A stretch of DNA of 64,000 nucleotides, taken from Pseudomonadota bacterium. Lineage in GTDB: Bacteria; Pseudomonadota; Gammaproteobacteria; Burkholderiales; Burkholderiaceae_E. The stretch is from NCBI GenBank assembly GCA_023388075.1, contig JAEWGX010000111.1, forward strand, positions 62,001 to 126,000, given 5' to 3'. Shown here piece after piece: positions 8,087 to 16,307 of this stretch. The first letter of the stretch is position 1. Every line of letters begins with the position of its first letter. The notes under the pieces were generated by a model that saw only the letters and a program-made list of their open reading frames with translations, was not told the DNA's origin and ran no database searches. The translations under genes were made by a program, and so were the position numbers.

Positions 8087-9061
8087 TCAGTTGGTGATCA
8101 CCACCTTGCCGATCACCTTGCGGTTGAGCATGTCGGCGAGCGCGTCGGCGCCGCGCTCGAGCGGATAGCGGGCCGATACCCGCGGCCGTAGCCGGCCCTT
8201 GCCGATCAGGTCGAAGAGTGCGCGCAGGTCCTCGGCGAAGCGCTCCGGCTCCCGCGACACGTAGCCGCCCCAGAAGACGCCCACCAGCGACGCGCCCTTG
8301 AGCAGCGGTAGGTTGAGCGGCAGCTTCGGGATCTCGCCGTTGGCGAATCCGACGACCAGGTGGCGACCGCGCCAGCCGATCGAACGGAAGGCCGGCTCGG
8401 TGTATTCGCCGCCCACCGGGTCGTAGACGACATCGGGGCCGCGGCCGTCGCTGAGCGCCTTGATGCGCTCGCGCAGGTCCTCGCGACTGTAGTCGATGGT
8501 TGCGTCGGCACCGTGCTCACGGCACACCGCGAGCTTCGCCTCCGACGACGCCGCGGCGATCACCCGCGCGCCGAGCGCCTTGCCGATCTCGACGGCGGCA
8601 AGCCCGACGCCGCCGGCCGCGCCCAGCACCAGCAGCGTTTCGCCGGAGCGAAGCCCGGCGCGATCCGAGAGCGCGTGCCACGAGGTGCCATAGGTCAGCG
8701 TAAAGGCCGCCGCGACGTCGAAGTCGACGCCGGGTGGGATCGGAACCAGCCGGTCGGCTCGTGCCCTGACCTTTTCCGCGAAGGCGCCATGGCTCACCGA
8801 GGCGATCACCCGGTCACCGACCGCGAACCCGCGCACCTCCGGTCCGATCCGTGCCACCACGCCCGCCAGCTCCGCGCCCGGGGCGAAGGGCAGCGGCGGC
8901 TTGAACTGGTACTTGTCCTGGATCATCAGCACGTCCGGGAAGTTGACTCCGGCGGCCTTCATGTCGATGACCACTTCGCCCGGACCCGGGACCGGCTCGC
9001 CCACCTCCTCCACCACCAGGGTCTCGGGCGGACCGAATTGCTTGCAGAGCAGTGCCTTCAC
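8087..9061 (-). CDS. NADPH:quinone oxidoreductase / zinc-free medium-chain dehydrogenase
   Basis: 324 residues from a GTG start at 9061 (GGAGAGGACGAA upstream), which fits the family N-terminus KALLCKQFGPPETLVVEE; an upstream in-frame start would add only 12 unusual residues. Features: GROES-like N-domain with AAGVNFPDVLMIQDKYQ, the NADPH loop LVLGAAGGVGLAAVEIGKALGARVIAAASS, and no zinc-binding cysteines, as in QorA. It would reduce quinones or enones with NADPH. The neighbouring LysR gene reads in the same direction 62 bases upstream and may regulate it or the divergent dioxygenase. Confidence 0.82.
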   Translation of the reverse strand: MKALLCKQFGPPETLVVEEVGEPVPGPGEVVIDMKAAGVNFPDVLMIQDKYQFKPPLPFAPGAELAGVVARIGPEVRGFAVGDRVIASVSHGAFAEKVRARADRLVPIPPGVDFDVAAAFTLTYGTSWHALSDRAGLRSGETLLVLGAAGGVGLAAVEIGKALGARVIAAASSEAKLAVCREHGADATIDYSREDLRERIKALSDGRGPDVVYDPVGGEYTEPAFRSIGWRGRHLVVGFANGEIPKLPLNLPLLKGASLVGVFWGGYVSREPERFAEDLRALFDLIGKGRLRPRVSARYPLERGADALADMLNRKVIGKVVITN

Positions 9062-9123
9062 TTCGTCCTCTCCTATGGCCCGCAGCCGCGGCGACACCTC
9101 GCGATGTTAGACCACGCGCCGTG

Positions 9124-10032
9124 TCAGCTCGCCCTCGTCGAGACCGGCGCCGGCGGGGGATCGAGCGATGCGGCGAGGAAGTCGATGAAGCTGCGAACCT
9201 TCGGGGTGAGGTACATCCGGCTGGTGTACGCGCCGTGCAGCGTGATCGCCACCGGCTCGGTGCCGGGCACCGGCACGAGTCGTCCCGCGGCCAGGTCCTC
9301 GTCCACCAGCCAGAGCGGCAGGAAGGCTGCTCCCATGCCGGCGAGCACGCACTGGTGCATGAGGTGTGTGTTGTCGGTCCGCACGACCGCCTCGGGGCGA
9401 ACGGACCCCGAGGCGGCGGAGCCGGTCGGCATCGCGGCCCCTGCCGGCAGGTAGCTCGGGACTATCGCCGCCACGGCCCGCGACGAGGCGCGCCCGCCGT
9501 CCCGCTCCCGGGCGGCGACGAAGCCGGGGCTGGCCACCAGCCTGAACGGAACCGCGCAGATCGGCCGGACGATGAGCGACGGCGCCGGCTCGTTGGTGAC
9601 CCGCAGCGCGAGATCGAATGCGCCTTCGGCCAGGTCCACCTTCTCGTTCGAGAGGCGCAGGTCCAGGAGCACCTGCGGGTGGCGCCTGCGGTAGGCTGCA
9701 AGCAGGGCGGTGAACGAAGCCGTGGCGCACCACACCGGCGCGGTGACCTTGAGCTGGCCGCGGGGCTCCACGTGGCCCTCGCTCAGGGCGGCGGCGCCGC
9801 CGTCCAGCGAATCCAGCGCAACGCGGCAGCTCTCGTAGAAGAGATCGCCCGCCTCGGTGAGGCTCACATGGCGGCTGCTTCGGTGGAACAACCGCGCGCG
9901 CAGCCGACGTTCCAGGTGGGCCACGTGCTTGCTCGCCATCGCCGGCGAGACGCCGACCCGCTCGGCGGCCGCGGCGAAGCTGCCGTTCTCCGCGACCTGG
10001 CGGAACACTCGGAGGCTCGTCAAGGTATCCAT
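9124..10032 (-). CDS. LysR-family transcriptional regulator
   Basis: 302 residues. The N-terminal winged helix-turn-helix is evident (MDTLTSLRVFRQVAENGSFAAAAERVGVSPAMASKHVAHLERRL). The effector domain follows from about residue 90. The start is ATG at 10032, preceded by GGAAGGG. It is divergent from the DODA dioxygenase and DoxX genes, with a T-N11-A palindrome in between (10093-10107), so it most likely controls those genes and itself. The inducer is unknown. Confidence 0.88.
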   Translation of the reverse strand: MDTLTSLRVFRQVAENGSFAAAAERVGVSPAMASKHVAHLERRLRARLFHRSSRHVSLTEAGDLFYESCRVALDSLDGGAAALSEGHVEPRGQLKVTAPVWCATASFTALLAAYRRRHPQVLLDLRLSNEKVDLAEGAFDLALRVTNEPAPSLIVRPICAVPFRLVASPGFVAARERDGGRASSRAVAAIVPSYLPAGAAMPTGSAASGSVRPEAVVRTDNTHLMHQCVLAGMGAAFLPLWLVDEDLAAGRLVPVPGTEPVAITLHGAYTSRMYLTPKVRSFIDFLAASLDPPPAPVSTRAS

Positions 10033-10092
10033 CCCTTCCACTCCGCGTCTCTGGTGATCGCGCGCAGGCCCTATGGCCGGTTACGGCGATCA

Positions 10093-10107
10093 TTTCCTAT
10101 CAGGAAA
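10093..10107. promoter_or_regulatory. LysR-type operator palindrome
   Basis: TTTCCT-ATC-AGGAAA is a perfect 6-bp dyad fitting the LysR T-N11-A consensus. It sits 60 bases upstream of the LysR start and 95 bases upstream of the dioxygenase ATG, the expected place for a shared recognition site. Confidence 0.55.
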
Positions 10108-10202
10108 GATGGCATCAATTGTATGGGTATGGATCAACCCCGGGGAAATTCATATCCTGTCGTCGTTCGGCCTGTCAGCAACGCAGGCGATAGGAGATCC
10201 CG

Positions 10203-11051
10203 ATGCAGCACGACCAATCCCAGCCACGCCAAGCGCAGCCGCCCTCCGCCGTCGTGGCGCGGCAGCCCGCCATCTTCCTGCCGCACGGCGGCGGACCTTG
10301 CTTCTTCATGGACTGGCCGGCTGGCGGCAATCCGTGGGAGCGGCTGGGCGACTGGCTGCGCGGGCTGTCCACCACGCTGCCCGGGCGGCCGCGAGCGATC
10401 CTGGTGGTGTCCGGCCACTGGGAAGCACCGCAATTCACGGTCAACGCCGGCACCGCGCCCGAGTTGCTCTACGACTACCACGGCTTTCCGGAGCACACCT
10501 ACCGCCTGAGCTACCCGGCGCCGGGCGACCCGGGCCTGGCCGGCAGGGTACGCGAGCTCATCGCGGCAGCCGGCCTGCCGGGCGCGACCGAGTCCGCCCG
10601 CGGCTTCGACCACGGTGTCTTCGTGCCGTTCCTGCTCGTGGACCCGCAGGCGTCGATCCCGGTGGTGCAGCTCTCGCTGCAGAAGGGGATGGATCCCGAG
10701 CGGCACATCGCGCTCGGCCGGGCCCTCGCCGGCCTGCGCGACGAAGGCGTGCTGGTCGTGGGCAGCGGCATGAGCTACCACAACCTTCGCGGCTTCGGCC
10801 CCGCGTTCGCGGCGCCGTCCCGCCGCTTCGACGACTGGCTCACCACCGCGGCGACGCATGCCGATCCGGCGCAACGGGATGCCGCGCTTGCCGCCTGGGA
10901 GCAGGCGCCGCATGCGCGCACCTGCCATCCGCGCGAGGAGCATCTGCTGCCGCTCATGGTGGTGGCAGGCGCGGGGGGCGACGACCGAGGCGTCAAGGTG
11001 TTCGAGGACCGTGTGATGGACACGACCCTCTCCGCCTTCCGCTTCGGCTGA
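10203..11051 (+). CDS. DODA-type extradiol dioxygenase (LigB superfamily)
   Basis: 282 residues, slightly longer than YgiD/DODA proteins (about 260). Candidate metal and catalytic histidines sit in conserved contexts: H28 in FLPHGGGPCFF, H72 in VVSGHWE, H137 in GFDHGVFVPF and H193 in GSGMSYHNLRGF. Homologues open catechol-type rings (4,5-DOPA or related) using a non-haem metal. Followed by a DoxX gene and divergent from LysR, a commonly seen trio linked to aromatic or redox stress. The substrate is unknown. Confidence 0.85.
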   Translation: MQHDQSQPRQAQPPSAVVARQPAIFLPHGGGPCFFMDWPAGGNPWERLGDWLRGLSTTLPGRPRAILVVSGHWEAPQFTVNAGTAPELLYDYHGFPEHTYRLSYPAPGDPGLAGRVRELIAAAGLPGATESARGFDHGVFVPFLLVDPQASIPVVQLSLQKGMDPERHIALGRALAGLRDEGVLVVGSGMSYHNLRGFGPAFAAPSRRFDDWLTTAATHADPAQRDAALAAWEQAPHARTCHPREEHLLPLMVVAGAGGDDRGVKVFEDRVMDTTLSAFRFG

Positions 11052-11133
11052 GGCATCGCCCATCTTTCATTCCCCGCGAATCCGGTCACGGATTCCGGCA
11101 CCCGATTTCGTCAATCAACCTCAGGAGCAAACC

Positions 11134-11562
11134 ATGACCTCTGACAAGTTCTTCCTCTCCCGCTGGACGCCCGAGCTGCTTTCGATCCTCAGGATCACGA
11201 CGGCCTTCACCTTCCTGCAGCACGGCAGCGCCAAGCTGCTCAAGTTCCCGCACGTCGCGATGTTCGACAACCTGCAGTACTTCTCGATCTACGGACTCGC
11301 GGGGGTGCTCGAGCTGGTCGGCGGGATCCTGCTCCTCATCGGCCTGTTCTCGCGTTCGGTGGCCTTCGTGCTCTCGGGCATGATGGCGGTGGCCTACTTC
11401 ATGGCGCACAGCACGCCCTTCTTCTCGCCGATGCTGAACGGCGGCGAAGCGGCCTACCTGTTCTGCTTCGTCTTCCTCTTCATCGCTGCGGCGGGTCCGG
11501 GACCCTGGAGCGTCGACGCGGCGCGCGCCCCCGCGAGGTCCGCTTCGCTCGCGACCGCCTAG
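11134..11562 (+). CDS. DoxX-family membrane protein
   Basis: 142 residues with four hydrophobic segments. The DoxX pattern is seen in TPELLSILRITTAFTFLQHGSAKLL and GLAGVLELVGGILLLIGLFSR. An AGGAG ribosome site precedes the ATG. DoxX proteins are associated with thiosulfate:quinone oxidoreductase or redox-protective membrane complexes, but biochemistry is sparse. It lies 82 bases after the dioxygenase and is probably co-transcribed. Its stop TAG shares the palindrome CTAG (11559-11562) with the stop of the convergent acyl-CoA dehydrogenase gene. Confidence 0.8.
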   Translation: MTSDKFFLSRWTPELLSILRITTAFTFLQHGSAKLLKFPHVAMFDNLQYFSIYGLAGVLELVGGILLLIGLFSRSVAFVLSGMMAVAYFMAHSTPFFSPMLNGGEAAYLFCFVFLFIAAAGPGPWSVDAARAPARSASLATA

Positions 11563-13826
11563 GCGCGCCGGCGCAGCTCCTCGGGCGCGAAGTCGTCCAC
11601 CGCGATGACCTTGCGCACCAGCGCCTCGGCGCGCGCCAGGGCGGCGATGGCAACGGGATCCATCGTCGCCTCGTCCTCGGCGCCCGGACCGGAGCGGCGC
11701 GCCTGCTTCAAGGCGGCACGCGCCGCATCGGTCGAAACGACCGCTTCCAGCGCGGCCTCCAGCAGCGCGATCGGCTCCTCGTCGCCGGCAGGCAGGTACA
11801 TGCCGGCCGTGAGGCGATCCCGGGCAGCCGATGGCTGCAGCAGCAGCGAAGCCACCTCGTGGCCCATCGCGTCGCTCGGCGCGGTGAGCGTGAGCCCCTT
11901 CGGGAACACCATGAGGCGTGCCAGCCAGGCGATCGGCCGGTTCGGGAAGTTGGCGAGCACGCCGTCGAGCGCCACCTGGATGCGAAAGAACGACGCATGC
12001 AGCGCCCAGGTGAGCAGCGGCAGGTCGTCGGCGGGCCGTCCCTGGTCCTCGAAGCGCTTGAGCGCAGCGGAGCTGAGATAGAGCTGGCTCAGGACGTCCC
12101 CCAGTCGCGCCGACAGCTTTTCCCTGCGCTTGAGCTCGCCGCCAAGCACCAGCATCGCGATGTCCGATAGCAGCGCGAGCGAGGCGGAGAACCGCCCGAG
12201 CTGCTGGTAGTAGCGAGTGGTCTGCGGCGGCCCGGGCACGCGGCTGAATCGGCCGCCGCTCAGCCCGAGCCAGAACGAGCGTCCGAGATTGCCGAGGAAA
12301 TAGCGGACGTGCCCCCACAGCGCGCGATCGAACGCGGCGGCTCCACGCTCTGCATCCGTGTCGGCGGCCGCCTGCATCTCGGCGAGCACCCAGGGATGGC
12401 AGCGGATCGCGCCCTGGCCGAAGATGATGAGGCTGCGCGTCAGGATGTTGGCGCCTTCCACCGTGATCGCGATCGGCGCGAGCTGGTACGCGCGCCCGAG
12501 GTAGTTGGCCGGTCCGAGGCAGATGCCCTTGCCGCCATGCACGTCCATCGCGTCGTTGATGACCGAGCGCATCGATTCGGTGAGGTGGTACTTGACGATG
12601 GCCGAGGGAACCGCGGGCTTCTCGCCCTGGTCCACCGCGGCAGCGGTCATGCAGCGGGCCGCATCCATGAGATAGGCCTGGCCGCCGATTCTCGCGAGCG
12701 CCTCCTCCACGCCTTCGAAGCGGCCGATCGGCACGCCGAACTGCACCCGCACGCGTGCGTAGGCGCCCGTGGTGCGCGCGGCAAGCTTTGCGGCAGCCAC
12801 CGATTGCGCCGGCAGCGAGATCGAGCGCCCGGCCGCCAGGCTTTCCATCAGCATCCGCCAGCCCCGGCCGATGCCGGCGCGGCCGCCCACCACCCAGTCC
12901 ATCGGCACGAACACGTCGCGACCGCGATTCGGGCCGTTCTGGAAGGCGGCACCGAGCGGGAAGTGCCGGCGACCGATCTCGACGCCGGGCGTCTCGACGG
13001 GAATGAGCGCCAGCGTGATGCCGAGCGAATCCTCCGTGCCGAGCAGGCGATCCGGGTCACGCAGCTTGAAGGCGAGTCCGAGCAGCGTCGCGACCGGCCC
13101 GAGCGTGATGTAGCGCTTCTCCCAGCTGATCCTCATGCCCAGCACGTCGTCGCGACCGTCGAAGCTGCCGTAGCAGACGACGCCGGTATCCGGGATCGCT
13201 CCGGCATCCGAGCCCGCCTCCGGGCCGGTCAGCGCGAAGCAGGGGATGTCGATGCCGCGGGCGAGCCGCGGCAGGTAATGCTCCTTCTGCTCCTCCGTTC
13301 CATAGTGCAGCAGCAACTCCGCAGGGCCCAGCGAGTTGGGCACCATGACCGTCACCGCCGCCGCGTTGCTGCGCGTGGAGAGCTTCATCACCACCTCGGA
13401 GTGGGCAAGCGCCGAGAACTCCAGCCCGCCATAGCGCTTCGGGATGATCATCCCTAGGAAGCCGTTGTTGCGGATGAAGTGCCAGGCTTCCGGCGGCAGG
13501 TCCAGCAGCTCGTGGCTGATCTTCCAGTCGTCCAGCATCGCGCAAAGCGTCTCGACCGGTCCGTCCAGGAAGGCCTTCTCCTCGGCGGTCAGGCCGGGCC
13601 GGGGGATGGCGAGGAGCTGGCTCCAGTCCGGCCGCCCCCGGAAGAGCTCGCCCTCCCACCAGACGGTGCCGGCCTCGAGCGCCTCCCGCTCCGTATCGGA
13701 CATCGAGGGCACCATCCGCCGGTAGATGGCGAGGATGCGGTCGCTGACGAACCGGCGGCGCCAGGGCACGTGGACCAGGACGGCCACGATCGCGGCCACC
13801 AGCAGCAGGATGACGAGCTCGAGCAT
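11559..13826 (-). CDS. fadE: FadE-type long acyl-CoA dehydrogenase
   Basis: 755 residues, in the FadE class (E. coli 814) rather than the usual 380-residue enzymes. An N-terminal membrane helix (LELVILLLVAAIVAVLVHVPW) precedes the dehydrogenase core. The core shows IRNNGFLGMIIPKRYGGLEFSALAHSEV, FALTGPEAGSDAGAIPD and a DVHGGKGICLGPANYLGRAYQ active-site segment, followed by the long C-terminal DUF1974 region. It catalyses the first FAD-dependent step of fatty-acid beta-oxidation at the inner membrane. Stop codon shared with doxX; divergent from the PaaY-like gene. Confidence 0.88.
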   Translation of the reverse strand: MLELVILLLVAAIVAVLVHVPWRRRFVSDRILAIYRRMVPSMSDTEREALEAGTVWWEGELFRGRPDWSQLLAIPRPGLTAEEKAFLDGPVETLCAMLDDWKISHELLDLPPEAWHFIRNNGFLGMIIPKRYGGLEFSALAHSEVVMKLSTRSNAAAVTVMVPNSLGPAELLLHYGTEEQKEHYLPRLARGIDIPCFALTGPEAGSDAGAIPDTGVVCYGSFDGRDDVLGMRISWEKRYITLGPVATLLGLAFKLRDPDRLLGTEDSLGITLALIPVETPGVEIGRRHFPLGAAFQNGPNRGRDVFVPMDWVVGGRAGIGRGWRMLMESLAAGRSISLPAQSVAAAKLAARTTGAYARVRVQFGVPIGRFEGVEEALARIGGQAYLMDAARCMTAAAVDQGEKPAVPSAIVKYHLTESMRSVINDAMDVHGGKGICLGPANYLGRAYQLAPIAITVEGANILTRSLIIFGQGAIRCHPWVLAEMQAAADTDAERGAAAFDRALWGHVRYFLGNLGRSFWLGLSGGRFSRVPGPPQTTRYYQQLGRFSASLALLSDIAMLVLGGELKRREKLSARLGDVLSQLYLSSAALKRFEDQGRPADDLPLLTWALHASFFRIQVALDGVLANFPNRPIAWLARLMVFPKGLTLTAPSDAMGHEVASLLLQPSAARDRLTAGMYLPAGDEEPIALLEAALEAVVSTDAARAALKQARRSGPGAEDEATMDPVAIAALARAEALVRKVIAVDDFAPEELRRRA

Positions 13827-13891
13827 CGATGTCCCCCCTCGTGTCGTTTCCCCTATCAGATCACACGTGGGCGGTTGCGGCCCCGAGTAAC

Positions 13892-13919
13892 CGTACCGGT
13901 CCGTGCGTACCGGTCCGTG
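13892..13919. repeat. 14-bp perfect tandem repeat in the divergent fadE promoter region
   Basis: The unit CGTACCGGTCCGTG occurs twice without a gap (13892-13905, 13906-13919). Each unit contains the palindrome ACCGGT. It lies between two divergent genes, so it may be a pair of operator half-sites. Confidence 0.6.
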
Positions 13920-14008
13920 CCTCCACGGGCGAGGCTGCGCCCTTTCCGCCCACCCCAGGCCCGGTGGAGCCCGGTGAAGCCCGAGGCCCCGTTGAGAGAT
14001 ACTGATGG

Positions 14009-14656
14009 ATGGTCATGTCGATCCCGAGCCGTGCCATGGAACATCCGCAGGATACCCACCCCGCCCCGATCGCCGGCGGCATCTACTCGTTCGAAGGGGT
14101 GACCCCGGTCGTCGATCCGGCCGCCTACGTCCATCCGCGGGCGGTGCTGGTGGGCGACGTGATCGTGCAGGCGGACTGCTATGTCGGCCCCGGTGCCGTG
14201 ATGCGGGGCGACTTCGGCCGCATCGTGCTCGAGCGCGGCGCCAACCTGCAGGACAACTGCGTCGTCCATTCGCGCGGCGACATCGACTGCGTGATGGAGG
14301 AGGACAGCCACATCGGGCACGGCGCGGTGATCCATGCCTGCCGTATCGGGCGTGACAGCCTGGTGGGCATGAACGCGGTGGTGATGGACAAGGCGCTCGT
14401 GGGCGAGCAGGCGATCGTCGCCGCCATGTCGTTCGTCAAGATCGGCGCGGTGGTCGCGCCGCGCACCCTGGTGGCCGGGATCCCGGCGCGTCTCGTGCGC
14501 CAGCTCTCGGACGAGCAGTTGCTGGAGAAGCAGAACGGCACGCAGATGTACAAGGATCTGGCGCGTCGCTGCCTTGCCGGTCTCAGGCCGGCGACGCCGC
14601 TGCCGGCGCCGGAGCCGGACCGTCGGCGCACCGACTGGTCCGGCTACCGGTTCTGA
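14009..14656 (+). CDS. PaaY-like gamma-carbonic-anhydrase/hexapeptide-repeat protein
   Basis: 215 residues if started at ATG 14009; ATG 14036 would fit equally. The left-handed beta-helix repeats are plain (AYVHPRAVLVGDVIVQADCYVGPGAVMRGDFG, LQDNCVVHSRG). The metal histidines lie in NCVVHSRG and DSHIGHGAVIHAC. The C-terminal YKDLARRCL matches PaaY, the thioesterase-like protein of phenylacetate degradation, more than the YrdA type. A phenylacetate-CoA-type ligase at 5369 gives mild support, but other paa genes are absent from the window. Confidence 0.78.
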   Translation: MVMSIPSRAMEHPQDTHPAPIAGGIYSFEGVTPVVDPAAYVHPRAVLVGDVIVQADCYVGPGAVMRGDFGRIVLERGANLQDNCVVHSRGDIDCVMEEDSHIGHGAVIHACRIGRDSLVGMNAVVMDKALVGEQAIVAAMSFVKIGAVVAPRTLVAGIPARLVRQLSDEQLLEKQNGTQMYKDLARRCLAGLRPATPLPAPEPDRRRTDWSGYRF

Positions 14657-14705
14657 CGCCACCGGGGGGCGGCCGCGCCTCGAGGCTGCCCCGGCCTCGC
14701 CGACG

Positions 14706-15083
14706 TCAGCTTCGCCAGGGAAGCGCGAGCTCGGACGCGTCGGGCAGGTAGGTCTTCACCGGCGTCGCGCCGAACACGCCCAGGATCTCCAGCGGCGACG
14801 TTCCGGTGTTGAAGAGCTGGTGGACCTGGTCGCGCGGAAGGATGATCGTCTGGTTGGGCCCGAAGGCCCGGATCTCGCCGCCGACATGGACCTCGCCGTG
14901 GCCGGCCTGGCACATGACCACCTCGTCGCATTCGTGGCTGTGCGGCGGCGTCGCGGCGCCGGCCGCGAGAGTCTGGCGCCAGACGCTGAGGTGCCGCAGC
15001 CCCTCGTCGGAGCCCGCCCACGTGGCGTGGGCCACGCCGGGGATCGCGCTGGGCTCGGGTTGCACCTGATCGATGACTTGCAT
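14706..15083 (-). CDS. Cupin-domain protein
   Basis: A single cupin barrel of 125 residues. Motif 1 is PPHSHECDEVVMCQAGHGEVHVGG and motif 2 LPRDQVHQLFNTG, retaining two His and a Glu of motif 1 and one His of motif 2 as metal ligands. A GGAGGAG ribosome site precedes the ATG at 15083. It is divergent from a LysR gene with a 9-bp palindrome between them. The barrel could be a small dioxygenase, an isomerase or a ligand sensor; sequence alone does not decide. Confidence 0.8.
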   Translation of the reverse strand: MQVIDQVQPEPSAIPGVAHATWAGSDEGLRHLSVWRQTLAAGAATPPHSHECDEVVMCQAGHGEVHVGGEIRAFGPNQTIILPRDQVHQLFNTGTSPLEILGVFGATPVKTYLPDASELALPWRS

Positions 15084-15171
15084 GTCGTCTCCTCCTTGTC
15101 GGTCCGTTGAACTGGAGGACGCCAGTGTGCCGTCCGCCCCGTGTATTGAGAATATGCGGCAACGGGATTAC

Positions 15172-15194
15172 ATTGAGGAACATAATTCCTCAAT
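15172..15194. promoter_or_regulatory. Perfect 9-bp inverted repeat, probable LysR operator
   Basis: ATTGAGGAA (15172-15180), a 5-base centre CATAA, then TTCCTCAAT (15186-15194). It is the strongest dyad in the window and lies centrally between the divergent cupin (start 15083) and LysR (start 15247) genes, in an AT-rich patch of a GC-rich genome. It contains T-N11-A half-site spacing and probably serves both promoters. Confidence 0.7.
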
Positions 15195-15246
15195 CGGGCG
15201 GGCAACGCCGGTTGGCTCTCCCGAACGCATCGCGTTGGAGACACGC

Positions 15247-16245
15247 ATGCCCGCCATCCAGTCACTGCTGGCGTTCTCGGAGACCGCGAAGCGCGGCAGC
15301 TTCGCCGCGGCATCCCGCGAGATCGGCTCGGACCCGTCCACGCTGGCCAAGTCCGTGTCGCGCCTCGAGGCATCGCTCGGCCTGCGCCTCTTTCATCGGA
15401 CCACCCGGCAGGTGCGGCTCACGCCCGATGGCGAGCGCCTCTTCGAGCGCTGCCAGCGCCTGCTGGCGGAGCTCGAAGCGCTCCGGGAAGAGGCTTCCGG
15501 CGTGCACGCGGAGCCAAGCGGCGTCCTTCGAATCGACATGCCGGTCGTCTTCGGCCGCCAGGTCATCCTGCCGGTGATCGCCAGGCTGCTGGCGCGCCAT
15601 CCGCGGCTCCACCTGGATGCGCGCTTCTCCGATGCGCTGGTGGACATCGTGCGCGACGGCATCGACGTGGCCATCCGTGTGGGTCCGCTGCGGGATTCGA
15701 CCCTGGTCGCACGGCGGATCGCGAGCCAGGACATGCAGCTTTGCGCCTCTCCGGACTACATCGCCCGCCGTGGCATGCCACGACGAGTCGGGGATCTCGC
15801 GGACCATGCGCCCATTCTCTTTCGCATGCCGAGCAGCGGACGCGATCGTCCGTGGCAGCTCCAGGTCGCAGGCAAGCCGGTGAGCCTTCAGCCATCGGCG
15901 CGCCTGCGCTTCAGTGACGGCGAGGCGATGGTGGAGGCGGCCTGCATGGGCCTCGGCGTCGCGCAGTTGCCGAGCTACATGGTGAGCGAGGCGATCGCCG
16001 CCGGCCGGCTGGTGGAGCTGCTGCCCGGATTGCGTCCGCCCACCTTGCCGATCCACGCGCTGATGCCGGCGACTCGGCTGGTGCCTCCACGTGTGCGGGT
16101 GCTGCTCGATGCGCTGGTCGAGCTCAGGGACAATTCGCCGCGCGATCGCGCCGCGACGTCCGTGCGTGGCCGCTCCAGCCGCAACTCACCGGCTCGAGTG
16201 GCGGTCCAGTCCGCCGGGAAGCGCGGTCCCAGGCCACGCAACTAG
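15247..16245 (+). CDS. LysR-family transcriptional regulator
   Basis: 332 residues from ATG 15247, where the family N-terminus begins (MPAIQSLLAFSETAKRGSFAAASREIGSDPSTLAKSVSRLE); the longer in-frame extension runs through the operator and is rejected. Recognition helix SDPSTLAKSVSRLEASLG, then a LysR substrate-binding domain (VLRIDMPVVFGRQVILPVIARLLARHP, LDARFSDALVDIVRDGIDVAIRVG) of the CrgA/DmlR-like subgroup. It has a basic disordered tail after about residue 300. It probably regulates the divergent cupin gene. Confidence 0.88.
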   Translation: MPAIQSLLAFSETAKRGSFAAASREIGSDPSTLAKSVSRLEASLGLRLFHRTTRQVRLTPDGERLFERCQRLLAELEALREEASGVHAEPSGVLRIDMPVVFGRQVILPVIARLLARHPRLHLDARFSDALVDIVRDGIDVAIRVGPLRDSTLVARRIASQDMQLCASPDYIARRGMPRRVGDLADHAPILFRMPSSGRDRPWQLQVAGKPVSLQPSARLRFSDGEAMVEAACMGLGVAQLPSYMVSEAIAAGRLVELLPGLRPPTLPIHALMPATRLVPPRVRVLLDALVELRDNSPRDRAATSVRGRSSRNSPARVAVQSAGKRGPRPRN

Positions 16246-16271
16246 TCGGGTATCCGTGTCAAGCGCGACAA

Positions 16272-16289
16272 TGCCATCCGATGGTGGCA
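16272..16289. terminator. Stem-loop between convergent LysR and PanE-like genes
   Basis: TGCCATC (16272-16278), loop CGAT, GGTGGCA (16283-16289): a 7-bp stem with one G-U pair in RNA. It lies 27 bases after the LysR stop and 19 bases beyond the convergent gene's stop. No T tract, so termination strength is unclear. Confidence 0.35.
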
Positions 16290-16307
16290 GGCGCATTGAC
16301 GCGCGGG

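Noticed and set aside
7724..8191. Possible small gene in the 7761-8086 gap
   Set aside because: The open frame has no ribosome site, no hydrophobic or family signal, and its end runs antisense into the quinone oxidoreductase gene.
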